Below, one piece after another: positions 34,601 through 46,814 of a stretch of DNA of 64,000 nucleotides (position 1 is its first letter; each line of letters starts with the position of its first letter). The stretch is from assembly GCF_905115235.1 (NCBI RefSeq), contig NC_051851.1, positions 49,611,240 through 49,675,239 on the forward strand, read 5' to 3'. Both the position numbers and the translations under genes were made by a program. This DNA comes from Hermetia illucens. Its lineage: Eukaryota; Arthropoda; Insecta; Diptera; Stratiomyidae. The notes beneath the pieces are model-generated. The model saw only the letters and a program-made list of their open reading frames with translations. It was not told the DNA's origin and searched no databases.

Positions 34601-34617
34601 GTACTCGCCTCCCCCGT

Positions 34618-35321
34618 CTAACGGAATATCCCGGATTCATTAACGTATCGCAGGATTTCCGTTAGTGGATGTGATGCTACCCATCGCAATTGGAGAACAT
34701 CGGCACCAAAGATCTGATGCCTGATGCGCCCATAGTCGGGGCATTCACATAGAAACTGCTCCGTGGATTCCGCTTCCTCATTACAGGAGGGACACGTATC
34801 ATCTTGAGTAATTCCTATTCTGAACATATGCCCAGCTAGTGAATTATGGCCTGTCAGAATGCCCACAATACGGTACGCATGTTCGATTCTGGCAGAAAAG
34901 TTTGGTGTGTCGAGCAGCATTTAGGCTCTGCCTCCTGTAATTATGGGAAGCTTGTTCCCAGTTTTTGAAAACAGACTTGCCAATACTACTGGTACCCCAA
35001 TTGCTGGCTCCAGTCCCGGCATAGGGAAGATTGACCCCCCTCTTTCATTAAAGCGTCTGAGATTTAATTTCCCTCTACGCCACAGTGATCAGGTACCCAG
35101 AGTAGCTCCACCGTATTGAATCTAGACATTGAGTTCAAACGGTTTCTGCATTCCTGAACGATTTTCGAGGTGATCAAAGGACTGCACAATGCCCTCAATG
35201 TAGCTTGGCTGTCACTGCAAATTGCGATGCACCTGCCCTTCAACCGCTCGTCAATCACCCAGTTTGCCGCCCTTAGGATCACATGAACTTCGGCTTGAAA
35301 AACCGTTGCATATTGTCCCAA
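34618..35321 (-). mobile_element. Non-LTR retrotransposon with RNase H domain (I/Loa/Jockey group)
   Basis: Minus strand, 35321-35064: an RNase H segment (FQAEVHVILRAANWVIDE, AICSDSQATLRAL, VELLWVPDHCGVEGN) with the expected Glu, Asp and His-containing motifs. At 34920-34618 comes the C-terminal zinc-knuckle block (LTGHNSLAGHMFRIGI, CPSCNEEAESTEQFLCECP). One break separates the two parts. The reverse transcriptase should lie at higher coordinates but is not visible past 35560. Confidence 0.75.
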
Positions 35322-35699
35322 AGGAAAAGCCCACTACTTGTTTTTATTCGAGAGGGAGACTCCGGCACCCGAAGACTCTTTTGTTTTTGAGCCATCAGTG
35401 TGGAAAACGCCACGCATTCCTCTGGGGCAGTAAATACGTAGGGAAAGCCCATATATTCAAGCTTACCCTGAATGTATTCTTTGCAAAGGGGCAGATGCCC
35501 AATGAGGAAATAACATGCGTACAAATCAAAATCAAACATTGGTAGTGTAGGAACTGCTCTCGGAGACTGTCTGTGAAAAGATAGTCAAAGTTGTCAAAAT
35601 CACAACAGCGAGGTCTGGACAAAGATAAATCTAGTAAGGCAGATATATACATATATATTCATATATATATAATAGAAAGAAATACTAGTTGTATCGAGT

Positions 35700-35940
35700 T
35701 TGGATGTGCGAAGTGAAAACCTTGGAATAAAAGCGCATGATTTGAACACACACGTGTGCTGTGAGTTGGGACAATTAAACGACAGAGTCCGTGTTCTCGA
35801 GGCTTTTGCCGAGTTAGACTTAGTGCTTTTAGATGGTAGAAATGCGCTCACTCTGTTAGGGACAGGCTCGGGCTCACTTGCCGGTTTAAAATATGTTCGC
35901 ACCACATTGACAAGTATTTATATAGATAAGGCTTCAGTTG
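35700..35940 (+). mobile_element. R1-like endonuclease remnant
   Basis: The frame contains RVRVLEAFAELDLVLLDGRN and LGTGSGS, resembling the RGRxLLExFxxLDLVLLN...GTGSxxDLTF stretch late in the R1-clade endonuclease. It may belong to the same element as the reverse transcriptase at 37100, separated by a family B insertion at 36480-36720. The stretch between 35940 and 36480 shows nothing else. Confidence 0.5.
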
Positions 35941-36479
35941 AAGCGGCTATCAGGCAATTTTCCCCAGATAAAAATCAATTGTGCCGTGTTGTACATTCTG
36001 GTTGATAGGGAGCTGGAAATTATAGACGCATTCTTGGAGGTCATTATCTTGATGGTAGGGCTCCTAGAAGGGTAGTATAAATAATGAGATGCAATTCATT
36101 CGAGACTGGCATATCAAGGCGGTAAATCCTCGACAATAGTTATTCTGCACGCTCTATATGCTATATGCTTTAGAAACTGAGAAGGCTTTAAATCACTGTG
36201 CGCAGAGTGGAGAGATAAACTACTGGTGAACAGCATGTTACTATGAAGAAGCTGAGGAAGGAAAAACCACAACTGACTTATCCGCATCTTCTTCTAAATA
36301 TAGTGATGGTGCTTTTCTCCTCGCATAAAAAAGCGGAAAAACTTATGGAACTTTGTTAGAGAATTGATGATAAGAAAGATTGGTTGGTTGGTTGGTATGT
36401 AGTCCCCAATAAAGCTGCAATGTTGGCTGCTAAAGCCGGACCCAAATGGTTTATCAGCTTACATACGGCATATATGGTT

Positions 36480-36720
36480 CCATTGGGCGGGTCACTTAAT
36501 CCGTATGGAGGAGGATGATCCCACCCGGAAAGTCTACCTATGGTAGAAAAAGAAGACGAGGCAGACCTTGCCTAAGATGGAGCGATGGCGTAGGTCAGGA
36601 CGCCAGACAATTTTTAGGGATATTGAATTGGTGGACCTCGGCGCAAAACCGGGATGTCTGGAGTTCCTTATTAAGGCAGGCCGAGACCGGATACCGGTTG
36701 TTGCGCCGTTGGTGATCATG
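36480..36720 (+). mobile_element. Non-LTR family B 3' end, best-preserved tail
   Basis: Reads MIPPGKSTYGRKRRRGRP, then LRWSDGVGQDARQFLGILNW, then DVWSSLLRQAETGYRL. This is the closing stretch of this LINE protein (RRRGRPxLRWxDGVxxDAR...NWxxxAxxRxxW). It is a 5'-truncated insertion followed by a gatcatgatatatgg tail. Confidence 0.75.
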
Positions 36721-37099
36721 ATATATGGTGAATAGAGTTTTCCTCGCTCGGTAGAAGAGGTCCAATAAGTAATAAGCGGGAGACCAATGATTATGTCGCC
36801 CGATTTACCTTATAGATAGGCAGATGTTTAGGAGAGCTTTTATATTGCACTTTTCCTTATTATAAACACAATTTGGTTTTCATCAAGCTTATTGTATGAT
36901 TGATGCCACAAATGTGGCTGACGCGCTCTCCTCCAATAAATATTATACCATGGAGATATCAGAAATCGAAAACGTGTTCAATTCAGGAAATAGACAAAAA
37001 GCTTACTGGCTACTTGACTCGAGTCAATTGAAGGTTACCTCTCGGAAAGTATACTTTGCCACGATTTGAATGAGGAATCTAAGCAAATCGCCATTATGT

Positions 37100-37640
37100 T
37101 AAGTGTACTACAGGCTTCAGTGTTGGGCTCCTTTCATTTGGAACCTAATGTACAGTAGAGTCCTTGCCTTTCATGTTCCGAAGACAATTTCAATAATCGA
37201 TTTTGCGGTTGGTTTGGATATGATTGTCCTCACGAAACAACCTGGGTCTATTGGCGTGTACATTAATGAAACCATCAGTGCGGTCGAGTTTGACTCAGTG
37301 GAACACAAGGCGGGAGCGGACTTGATTACCAGCTGTACGAAAAAGTGCAATTATTACTCGGACTGGTGTTCACACTGTTAAGAAGCCAATTATCAAGTCC
37401 CTTGGGGCTGATCATTGATGCGAAGATTAATTCCAAGGGAGTGTGGACTTTAGAAGTGACAAATACCAGCGCATTACTAGCACGGGGGATGCTCATCATT
37501 TGAGGCCTGGGGAACAATGGTGTATTTTTCCTTATAATAAGTTGTTCCAGTTTGAGAGGGAGCGCAAGCATGTGAGACAAATCAGAGGAGGATAAGCATG
37601 ACCTGTCCCTTTGATGCAATGCTAAAGGTATGGGGTAGCG
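37100..37640 (+). mobile_element. R1-clade reverse-transcriptase remnant
   Basis: Reads SVLGSFHLEPNVQ-like sequence in one frame and APFIWNLMYSRVLAFHVP, TISIIDFAVGLDMIVLTK and INETISAVEFDSVEHKAGAD in the main frame. R1 elements have GSVLGPLLWN-MYDGVLRL-P...GFADDxALV in this place. The catalytic FADD is changed to FAVG. LGLIIDAKINSKGVW follows at about 37403, matching LGVIIDAKLNFKEH. Dead and partial. Confidence 0.65.
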
Positions 37641-38557
37641 TCAGTATAATCTCAGGCGAAGCAACGTGCATTATTGAATACCAAAGTGGTAGCCACTTGG
37701 GGAGTGTAATCAACGACGACATGGTGCAATTTACTACCACCTAACATAATTCCTGCCGGGGTGTGGTGTATACAGGAAGTATTTATAGTAATTTAGGTTG
37801 AATGATTCTCCCTTTTGTCTTGAATGTGGCTGAAGATCTGTGGGTCCAGAGCGTATTATGTTCTACTGTTCGCGATTTCGCTCAGGTGCCAAAAAAGCTA
37901 TCTGAAAATGAACCTAAGTAAGCAAAATATAGTCAGGAAGTGCCGTGAATTCCGTAATAATGATGATTCCGGCTAGTTTGGTAATTTATAGTGCCCAGGA
38001 AAGTGCTTATGAAGCGAGGTTTGGTCGTTTGAAGCGCCTCCTCGCCAAGTAATATATGGGGGGTTCTGTAGTGTAGTGGAGGAAGAAGAGGAAAGTGAGG
38101 ATACTTGCGTTTAATGAAAATATCAGAGACTACGGTAACCTGAATCAGCAATTCATTTCTAAAATTTTCATATTCGTAGTCTGATTAACCCTGAATTCAA
38201 ACTAGCCTTAAATATAACCGAAAATCATGTCATTCCCTGTGCAGAATTTGGCATTTCATTCCTTACAAAAGCACATGAAAGAAAGAAGAATACAAAGCCA
38301 ATATAGAGGCTCAAATAAACCTTGGGCAGGGACTATTGTTAGGGAACAAGCAAACTCATCGATGTTGCTCAATTGCTGCGCTTTTGTTGATGGTAAACAA
38401 GCTAATTTTAAAAATGAATAGACAAGCAGGACTTCGCTCACAAGAACAGAATGTTGTGCCAGGAAAACAAACATTTATCAACGCAAGTTGGTACGACAAC
38501 AATCGCATTTGAGCAGAAAAGCAAACAGAATAAATTTTAGAATCAGAAGATGCATTC
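37641..38557. other. Unassigned DNA downstream of Tryp-1
   Basis: Frames at 38227-38421 (plus) and 38256-38474 (minus) overlap each other and carry no domain I know. No repeat family seen elsewhere in the window is found here. Confidence 0.35.
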
Positions 38558-38836
38558 ATGCAGGAGGAAGTCGTTCATTTTGAAATCCTCGAAAGCTTGG
38601 ATAGCTGCTTGGACCCACTGAAAGTAGCAGGACACATTTTAAAGGCTCTATTGAACCCGATAGAATTTAAGGAAAAGGGATTAGAAAAATCAGATTTCAA
38701 TCTGCTAAAAGCAATAATAGCTAATATATGGAGAACTATTTTGCTTAAAACGATGACAATGTGTAATAAGCCATTAGTAAGTTTCCAAAGAAAAATCGGT
38801 TGCCTTGTTGAATCTTCAACCAATTTAGTGTGCTAA
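38558..38836 (+). CDS. Unrecognised 92-aa open frame
   Basis: The frame begins MQEEVVHFEILESLDSCLDP and ends at TAA just downstream of, and antisense to, the 3' end of Tryp-1. It is Leu/Lys/Ile-rich with predicted helical stretches, no signal peptide and no motif I recognise. It could be part of a transposon-encoded protein or the 3' UTR of Tryp-1 read on the other strand. Low confidence that it is real. Confidence 0.2.
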   Translation: MQEEVVHFEILESLDSCLDPLKVAGHILKALLNPIEFKEKGLEKSDFNLLKAIIANIWRTILLKTMTMCNKPLVSFQRKIGCLVESSTNLVC

Positions 38837-38901
38837 TAAATGATGTTGGGCAGTGAGAATTCTTCACCAAAAAAGATCCAAGAATTCAGTGCCACAAATA
38901 C

Positions 38902-41900
38902 TTACTTTGACTTGCGCATTCTCGGTAAAGAAGAATGGCCATCCCAGGCGATCATTTTATCGACCCATGTTTTGAATTTGGCAACATCTGTATAAATTGC
39001 ACCGAATTGTGGCAAACCACAATCATAGCCAAAAGAAACCACACCAGTAAAAGTTCCTGAACATACTAATGGGCCACCCGAATCTCCCTAAAATTGAGCA
39101 AAGAGTAATGAGTTTCTTTTGAATTGAATACTATATAATTTCACTTACTCGGCAAGAGTCATGACCACCTTTCATGACACCTGCACAAATTTCCGATTCT
39201 TCGAAAGTCTCGCCCAATTCTGGTGTTTCACAAACGGAAAAAGATAGTATTTCAATCTCGACCTCTAGAAGAAATCTGCTTGCGTCGGTTCCAGTCTTGA
39301 AATGGTAATTTATCAATGAAGGTGATTAAGTATAATCAAAGAAATAATACTTACCGATTTTGTAAGACCCCATCCGGAGACAGTGCATTTTGTTCCTGAT
39401 GGCGGTCTACTCGTGGATCGGGATATAGGCTTCACACCAGGAGTGACTGCAATAGCATTTACCAGCTGAAATGCATCAAAATCTCTGAAGTTTAGATATC
39501 GACGAACATAAGTACATTGAAAAAGATTAACTGTATGGTTAAAATAAAGGGAATGAATATCTGGAGAAAGTCGATGTCGAATTTAATGGGCCCCTACGAT
39601 ATGAATGCCTTGAGGCTATACCTCTGCACCCCTCCCCGCACACGCACATTACATCAGCTAATTGCACTATTCACTTTTTCACCGCATACGCACTCCAGAC
39701 AAGGTCGACCTGTTTCCGAGAAAGATGCCTTCTGGCGCCTGCTGATGACTGACTATATTATCATTGCCGGCGACCTTAATGATCATGTGGGTCAGAGGGG
39801 AAAAGGGTTTGGAGCGCGTAATGAGGGTGGCGAGCGTATAATCGATTTTGCAGACACCCATGACTTAAGACTTATTAATACATGGTTCATCGAACGACGA
39901 TAAAACGCTGGCCAATTGCCAAATTTATAAGAATACCACCCACCCAAATTTATAAGAAGCAAAGAAAGCGATCGCTGTACTCACTTTGGTTTGCCGACCG
40001 TGATGCAGTAGGCGAATGCTCCAAAGGCCTAATCAGGGCGATCAGACCCGAGTCTGCACGGGGACTCATCTGAAGTGGCTAATTGGTCACAAAACTTTAC
40101 CAGGAGTATACTGGTACCATGGGAACCGAGATAGCCCATGGACTCGTATAGTTCGGGTGAACTCCCGTTGTATGTGAGTACAGCTCGGTTATTTGCGGTT
40201 GGCCAAGCGAGAAGAGACCTTCAGGCCTCGGCATGGTGTTGCGCTTCAATACGGGTGTCGTACTCCTTAGTTCGGTAGAGATTTAGGTAGGTCTTGCATC
40301 CACCAGTATGAATGTTAAGCCATGCACTTGGTATAGACTGGTACCGTTGTTGCTTGTCTCAGCGGTGCTCTGATTGTGGTCACAAAATCAATTCGTGTCC
40401 TAAGAAGACCGTGCGATTAAGTCGACAGGTGCTCGCGTTAAACCCTGAGGACTTAACTGTCAGCGCAACTGAAGTCGAGGAGGCAATAAAACGAATGAAA
40501 TCGGGGAAAGCAACAGGACCTCATGGCATCACATCTGAGCTCTGGAAAGCGAAGAGCTGGGACCCAACACTGTAGTTCAGTGAATTCTTCAATCGGGTTA
40601 TTCAAGAAGGTAGAACACCATCTGAGTGACAAGAAAGTACCACAGTTCTAATATGAAAAAAGAAAGGTAATCCAGCAGAATGTTCAAATTACCGTTCAAT
40701 ACGGTTACTTTCCCATACCATGAAGATTTTGGAACACATTCTTGAGAACCATATTCACGAAATCGTTGAAATAACCGTGAATCAAGCCGGGTTTGTCAAA
40801 AACTGCAGAACTACTGACGCAATATACGCTAGGTGGTTACTCACGGAGAAACACAGTGAAAAGCATCGCAATCTTTACATTGCATTTCTGGATCTAGAAA
40901 ATGTGTTTGACCGTGTGCCACACTACGACAACAATTGCTTTGTTCAACTGCTCTACCACGATTCGAAAAGTAAAGTTCGAAGTGTGTACTCAGATTCGAG
41001 ATATACTACAACTTCGAAATGTGATTTTTATGAGTTAATTATGCATAAGTAGACATTTTCATGAACGGTGTAATGAAATTTAGGAAAGAAGTTTCGAATA
41101 CTTACACGAGCTACTGCAATATCATTGTTTTTTTTCAGCGTGTCATAAGCAGGATGTACCATCAGCGCCCAAATTAACAATGCCTCAATATATGGAGAAT
41201 CGCGATTTTGCAGGTCTGTCTCTCCAGCTGTGACTTTTAGCTTTTGATTACAAAGGAAGTTTAAGTACGTTATTTAATTGTTTTATATGTAATGACAATG
41301 TTCGTGCCTTTGAAGGATCTTCTAGAGAATCATCTTCAACAACAAAGCAATGAGCAGCCGTCACCAAATGTCTTTTATCTATTATTGTCGCACCACAAAA
41401 GTGATTGCCGTGGCTGTCTGCTATAGAAACCTGAAAAAGTAAAGACAAAAATATTATATTAAATCAATTTTGATTATCCTAAGTTTGCGCAGAGTAAGTA
41501 ATGGGTGGGGATGGACTCAAAAGGAATCATAACTGGGTCATTGCTATAAATTCAAAAAATAGTTCGTGATATGAAGGGTTATTATTACCTATTAAATTCT
41601 TGAACTTTTACTTGGATGCAATTATCGAACATTTGTAGTGACAGTCTTATCTACTCGAGTAGAAGACCCAAGAATCTAGTGAGCCAAACAAAAACCGTCA
41701 TGGTATGGGTCACAGATTCCAGCGGTGGAGCAGCGATATGGGCTTGTGATTACCCGGCTATTGAAAACAAGCGGTGTCTACGTGTATAGCTATACACGCT
41801 ACGTCCCACCCAACCTCACATTGTCTAAGATTGAAGAAGTATTAGGAAAGCTTGTCGACGACGAAAGGGATGATTTTAATGCACACTGGTGAAGCAGAAA

Positions 41901-44900
41901 GAATAACGCAAAGGAACGAAATCTATTAGAGACTTTTGGGCAGTTCAATATAGTTCTCGCCAATGAAGGTAATGTAAGCATCTTTCACCTATGTCAGTCT
42001 TGAGCACTGGTGCGTGGGATGTGCTGGCAGGGACTACAGAGAACTACAATCACAGCGATTATAAGGCAATTATCTTCGAACTATGGAGAGAGCCACACGG
42101 CAGGGAAACAACATACCCAAGGCCGAGAAGGGCATTAGGCTCGTTTACAAATAAAATGGATTCATGGAAGTGTGATCTACAAAGGCGCATCAATGCATAG
42201 GTAATGCGCTAAATGTAAAAGGTTTAAAGGACTCAACTACTGCTGGAACTACAAATTGGATAGTTTTCGATCAGCCTGGCACTGAAGCAGACGAACGGCT
42301 GAGAGCTCGGTAGGTAGGATTGACCAGGTAGAAAAAGAGCATGCGTATAAGGAAGTCTGCAAAAACCTCACACTCGTTAGCAAGCGGAGCCTGGACAGAA
42401 TACCGAAGTTAGCCGGAGAATCCAGACCGAACATATTCGCTGAGTTGTTCGAAGAATGCATGTCGAGGTTATATTCCCTGCAGCATGAAAACGGCAGAAG
42501 TTGGTACTGTTGTGAAACCCTAGCAAACCGTCTGGCAAGCCATTGGCCTAAAGACCCATATGTCTTCTAGACACTAAGAGCGAAATGTTAGCGCGGGTAA
42601 TCTCGTTGAGAGCCAAGTAGGCCTTTCAGTTCGGTAGTATGGGATACGTGAAACCAGATCAACCATTAATGCCAACTGAAGCTTTATACAGAAAGTTCCT
42701 GACAACAATTGGTGTTCCCATCTATCTCGCTACCGTTGTCGATAAATATTTGCAAGAATACTAGCACTGGTTGTGGTCGCAAAGCAAATGCTGGGTGTAC
42801 TCATGCGAGACAATCATAATCACATCCGGTGTTCGCGCGGTTGTGTACTGTTCCCCCAAACAGAAAAGAAATCATCTCAGTTATCAACAAAACTAATACG
42901 GATTAAAGCTGTTGGTTTTGGCGATCTCCTCGCGGAGTTATTTATCGCTGCTTTTGCTTTTCTGCAGATCTACTGTTTCCAATCATATAGGGACCCCGGG
43001 AATCCGAGAGGCATCTGTTTTGAGTGTGGCAATTCTAGAGGGGGCATTTCCGAAAAAATAATAGCTACATGTTGTCACAGATATTATTTCTTCTTATTAT
43101 CGGTAACGTTCTGCAAGTTGACTTATCCTGAGGACATGTAGGAGTTCAATGGATTATGATATCCTTCCTCAAAAACGTCGACTACGATGATGACATCTGT
43201 TAGCTTTCTCAGCGGGTCATTGACACATTAGCAACTAGAGTTGGACTAAAGATTAACACAAACAAAACGAAGACTCCCAGTCTAACGAGTCATCGCTCTA
43301 GTCCTATCAACATAAAGTTAGTTAGTAATCTCAGCACAAAGATCAAGTTGCGACTTTTCTCTGCCAAACCAAGAACTTCATCGGCACACAGACCTGGCAC
43401 CAGTAGGTAATGTGATCGGAAGGCGAAACTGTCAGCGGCATTGGGAAGGTCACATATTAAAGAGGGACGACAATCTATTACAGAGTGGAATTCACTCTTT
43501 CAAGATGGTCGACTGGGTAAATCGCCTTAAGGACCCTTGGCGCGGAACAGTTGAGAAGGTTTGCGGCGTCCCAGGAAGTCATGGTGTGAGTTGAAGGGTA
43601 TTTCAGGTAACTCCAAACAATAGCGCGTAGGTATAGATGACGCGCTATATCCCACCAAAGTGTAAATGGCAACTATGTATAGAACTGTTGCTTACGCTAT
43701 GGATTACGGAGAACAGAACACCAACTATTACTATGTTCGATCCTTCAATACATTATCATTATCCTATATTTATTTTTATTATCAGCTTTGAGTTCATAAT
43801 CTGCTAATCTATTTCATTAAGGTACGACCGCATTTACCTTACGGACGCGATACTACATTCAGCACAACTGCCGCGACGCGGCATGCCCATATTTCACGAG
43901 CGCCGCAGACAACTACAAGCAACCGCATGTTTTGGCACTTTAACAAATGGGTACAAACTGACAAAATCATAGCAGTTTACTGAGTCCACTATATGGAAGT
44001 ATTATAACAAGCGACGCTGCAAAATATAATATTTTCCGCCAGGCAACTCGACCGCGTCGCGTTACTCTGATGAATGTAGCACCATGCAACGTAGCGCAAG
44101 TATGTATTGCTGGCTAAACAAAAATAGAAATATTTTAACAGACAGTGCAGCTGGACCCGTCACCTTTGACTAAGAGGCTTAAGTTTGAACCTATTGGTCA
44201 GAAATTGGAGAGAAAGACAGGCTAAGGATGACCTGGTCCCACTCGTGTACGCGATGGTGTTGTTTGCGAAGAGGATCCCTCCGAAAAAAAAGGGCATTGT
44301 CGTCTAGAATAGAACTGAGGGCGGGGAAAAATTCACGGAACGTAAGGGTATGTCGTGGAGGAAGATATTGAAAAGTTTAGGATCGAGGATGGGGCGTTGT
44401 GGGACCCCGGGTGTAAAGGGAAGCCGGTGGAGCGAAACCCGTTGAAACGCGTGCGGCAGGTTCTATTATTCGTGAATCTAAAAGCATCCTAAGAGAATAG
44501 CAGGCTCTTTTTCCAAATTGAATCGAAAGCCTCTTTCAAGTTTAAGGCGCAGGCCACAGTGCATTGTCTGTTCCCCAAATGATTGAGGATGTGGTCTTGC
44601 CGATTGAAGGTTGCCCGTTCCGTGGATCTGAAGCCGAATTGCCTTAGTAGATTCAGGGAGGAGTAGTACCTGTTGAGGTAGATCAGTAAAATGCATTTAA
44701 AGATTGTTCCAATATAGGATAGAAGAGAGATGGCCCTCATATTTTTGAGGTGGCTAGTGCAACCCTATCAGTGGCCGCACTGAGGAGGCCAATTAGCGCT
44801 GTGGTGCGCGATTTCGGTGCCACAAACTCTTAAAAGCGTGACTGCTGTCATGAGCGTAGGGAGGCAGTGTGTTCGTAGTCCGACTCTAGCTAGACCTGGG

Positions 44901-46582
44901 CAATAGCAGAGCAAGTATCTAAGGGTTTCCCCCCTCCCCCCGCACCAGGTGGGATCCGCGCGTGGCTTTCTCTGAACAAATGGCTGGAGTAGGGTCCGCA
45001 GATCGAAGTTTTTTCTTCAGGGAAGTGGAACTGAAGGTATTCATTTTTAATCGGGTAGTAATTGCCGTTCTATGTGGGTTTAAGGGAGTTTTTTTTCATA
45101 GGAAGCATTCAGTTCGGATCTAATAGCGCTTCATTTCCTCCGCTACAGGAGGCTATTCCTGCCGCTGACTAGGAAGGAGGAGGGTTGAGGAGGAAATGCA
45201 CCCATATTTGTAAATAAGTGGCAAGCTCCTCATTGGTATAGATGCGTTTTTAGTCCAGGGAAGTGGTTACCTCCGATGATAAAAACGTCAAAATTGGCTG
45301 CGATTTCACAGAATTCGTAGAGGATGCGAGAGAGACGGCGTCCTGGGTTATCCGGGAAATAGAGAGAGCCGATTAGAGTTTAAAGGATGCCACAACCCCT
45401 CACAAGTAGTCTTACGATTGCCCACAGGCAGTTTGAAACAACTGAATCCATTGGAATGATATGGATGGATGGTACGAAACCGTAAGGCCGTCATCGCCTG
45501 ACAGTTTTTTTGTTTATAAACCTGATTACATGATGTCAGTTGGAATTCTTCGTGGAGTTCGCGGATAAATTTGGTCATAGAATCTATATTGATATCCCAG
45601 GAGTCCGCTAGGTACCCTAAAGGGAACTCTGGTCTCCTTCAATGATGATAGGAGGACAATCTTTGCTGCTCATGCCTTCAGTGTTACTGACCGGATCCAC
45701 CCTCATCCGCTGTTAGTAGGCATGTCTTCTTCATGAAAGACGATGTTGCTTGTTGGTTCCAAACTTTTTTAAGCAGGGGCTTAACACATGTCGTGTAAGG
45801 GCGGGCGCCATGCTCGCCGAAAGAAACTGGATCCGATTTCACTATGATATCAGATAAAACTACCGTTAAATCAGCTAATCAAATGAACTTTAATCTTAAA
45901 TTAGCTAAACAAACGAAAAACTTTATAGATAAACATTATAACAATGCAAGAGCATGTTCCAAGCACAGGCGCGGCATACTGATAGAGTGAACCATTCGCT
46001 TTGACGGCCATAAATGATATACCCAGTCGTTCATCAAATGAAGATTCGAAAAGAGATACGGCGACAACTATTCCTTGTATGCGAAAGTATCACAAAACAC
46101 CCTGATTCGACCATCCATCCATTTCAAATGCGCTTGTGAAATATGGTTTGCTAACTTCGAAACAAACTGCAATCTTTCACTTCATCTTTCAAAGTTGAAT
46201 GATCTTTTAGTCTTCCGTATAAGATGTCAAATGGATGAACTACATAATAATTCAAGCAGATAATGGTGTTACAATAGCGACGAGTCAGGCAGCACTAACA
46301 ACCATAGTCCACTTTCCCCACTTCAAAATTATACTATGTGATTAAGAATTATAATACTACTTGGAGACTACCCTTGCTCACACTTTTCGAAGTTTGATGT
46401 TGAACATGAATAAAGACGGAATGACTTACGATGAAGGGAAGTTTTCCGGGCGGTACTGGATGGCCGCCTATTATTCGTTTACGATGACCTCTCTTACCGA
46501 ATGCGGCGTCTAAAATTATCATCAATATCACCGCCAACAGAATCATTGAAAATCTATGAAATCTAAATTTGGCCAAAATCAT
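38902..46582 (-). CDS. Secreted trypsin-like serine protease Tryp-1, 6 exons, about 284 aa
   Basis: Minus-strand exons: 46582-46430, 41430-41308, 41240-41106, 39465-39355, 39295-39149 and 39087-38902, all phase 0. It has a signal segment (MILLAVILMIILDAAFG), a short basic propeptide (KRGHRKR) and then the IIGG N-terminus. His57 is in TAAHCF (about residue 78), Asp102 in NNDIAVAR (about 132) and Ser195 in GDSGGPL (about 226). Asp189 in HDSCR gives trypsin specificity (cut after Lys/Arg), with Gly216 in SFGYDCG. Residue 226 is Ala (FGAIYT), not the usual Gly. The tail is basic (RMRKSK). The exon 2 donor is non-standard: the in-phase choice is AAG|gcacga, a GC donor. Intron 1 (5.0 kb) is filled by R1-, family C- and Jockey-like LINEs, and intron 3 (1.6 kb) by an RTE element. 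Linking exon 1 to the rest across 5 kb rests on strand, phase and family fit. It is divergent with Tryp-2. Confidence 0.85.
39540..41050 (+). mobile_element. RTE-clade non-LTR retrotransposon, copy A2, antisense in Tryp-1 intron 3
   Basis: Endonuclease block: YIIIAGDLNDHVGQRGKGFG and NEGGERIIDFADTHDLRLIN (39752-39885). Lead-in to the reverse transcriptase: EVEEAIKRMKSGKATGPHGI at about 40474-40533. Palm start: KILEHILENHIHEIVEITVN, AGFVKNCRTTDAIYARWL and FLDLENVFDRVPH (40720-40923). The sequence then breaks off before the YADD motif. Stops are present. Orientation is opposite to the host gene. Confidence 0.85.
40005..40405 (+). repeat. Repeat G, copy 2 (inside RTE copy A2)
   Basis: Shares about 400 bp with 21430-21830 (gcacggggactcatctgaag; ttatttgcggttggc; gtatgaatgttaagccatgc; gtaccgttgttgcttgt). 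It separates the endonuclease part of RTE A2 from its reverse transcriptase and has no coding continuity with either. It looks like an insertion or a non-coding module of a sub-family. Confidence 0.6.
41700..42600 (+). mobile_element. R1-like non-LTR retrotransposon, endonuclease part (Tryp-1 intron 1)
   Basis: Frames give LSKIEEVLGKLVDDERDDF (about 41821), NAKERNLLETFGQFNIVLAN (about 41908) and DYKAIIFELW (about 42058). Then comes a helical linker ending KLAGESRPNIFAELFEECM (about 42409). Order and wording fit the late endonuclease and linker of R1-clade proteins. Several stops and frame changes. The reverse transcriptase does not follow. Confidence 0.6.
43085..43470 (+). mobile_element. Non-LTR family C reverse-transcriptase fragment (Tryp-1 intron 1)
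   Basis: Aligns by eye with 31820-32080: tatgatatccttcctcaaaaacg, gatgatgacatctg where YADD would be, and ggactaaagattaacacaaacaaaacg (LKINTNKT), followed by gtcatcgctctag. More decayed than the 31.8 kb copy. Confidence 0.55.
44230..45600 (-). mobile_element. Jockey-like non-LTR retrotransposon (Tryp-1 intron 1)
   Basis: Minus strand: RAISLLSYIGTIFKCILLI, QFGFRSTERATFNRQDHILN, then TVACALNLKEAFDSIWKKSL (44740-44490). These match RPISLLSxLGKxFExIxL, QFGFRxxHxTxHQ and CTVAxxLDLEKAFDxVW of the Jockey superfamily. At lower coordinates VPQRPILDPKLFNIFLHDI-type and FANNTIAY sequence marks the rest of the palm, with FADD altered. At 45600-45300 lies endonuclease-like sequence (LHEEFQLTSCN; NPGRRLSRILYEF). 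Broken in several places; same strand as Tryp-1. Confidence 0.65.
45601..46429. other. Remainder of Tryp-1 intron 1 near exon 1
   Basis: No coding feature recognised. A plus-strand frame at 46075-46263 is unremarkable. Confidence 0.4.
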
Positions 46583-46814
46583 GATAAAATACAACCCTCG
46601 TTTTTTTTAAAAAAATTTGACATAAATTTAGATTGTTGCTTGTTTAAATAACCAAGCGTGAATTTCAAACCCAAAAGCCAACGCCCTATCGTTACAAATT
46701 GATGGAAGCTTTCACAAAGCAGGCATTCCTCTACTAGTCATACATTCATATGGCTAACCCGAAGTAGTGTTTGACATTTTTTCAACAGTATTATCTTTTA
46801 TATTAATTTTATTA
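46583..46814. promoter_or_regulatory. Divergent promoter region between Tryp-1 and Tryp-2
   Basis: Only 232 bp separate the two initiator ATGs, which point away from each other, so both core promoters and 5' leaders must lie here. AT-rich runs (tttttttaaaaaaattt near 46602-46618; tcttttatattaattt near 46795-46809) could serve as TATA-like elements, but no consensus TATA can be fixed for either gene. Co-regulation of the pair is an inference from the layout. Confidence 0.6.

Noticed and set aside
43850-44120. GC-rich stretch with CGCGACGCGGC-type motifs as a regulatory island
   Set aside because: It looks like a decayed DNA-transposon end, but no second terminus or target duplication could be found, so no element is called.
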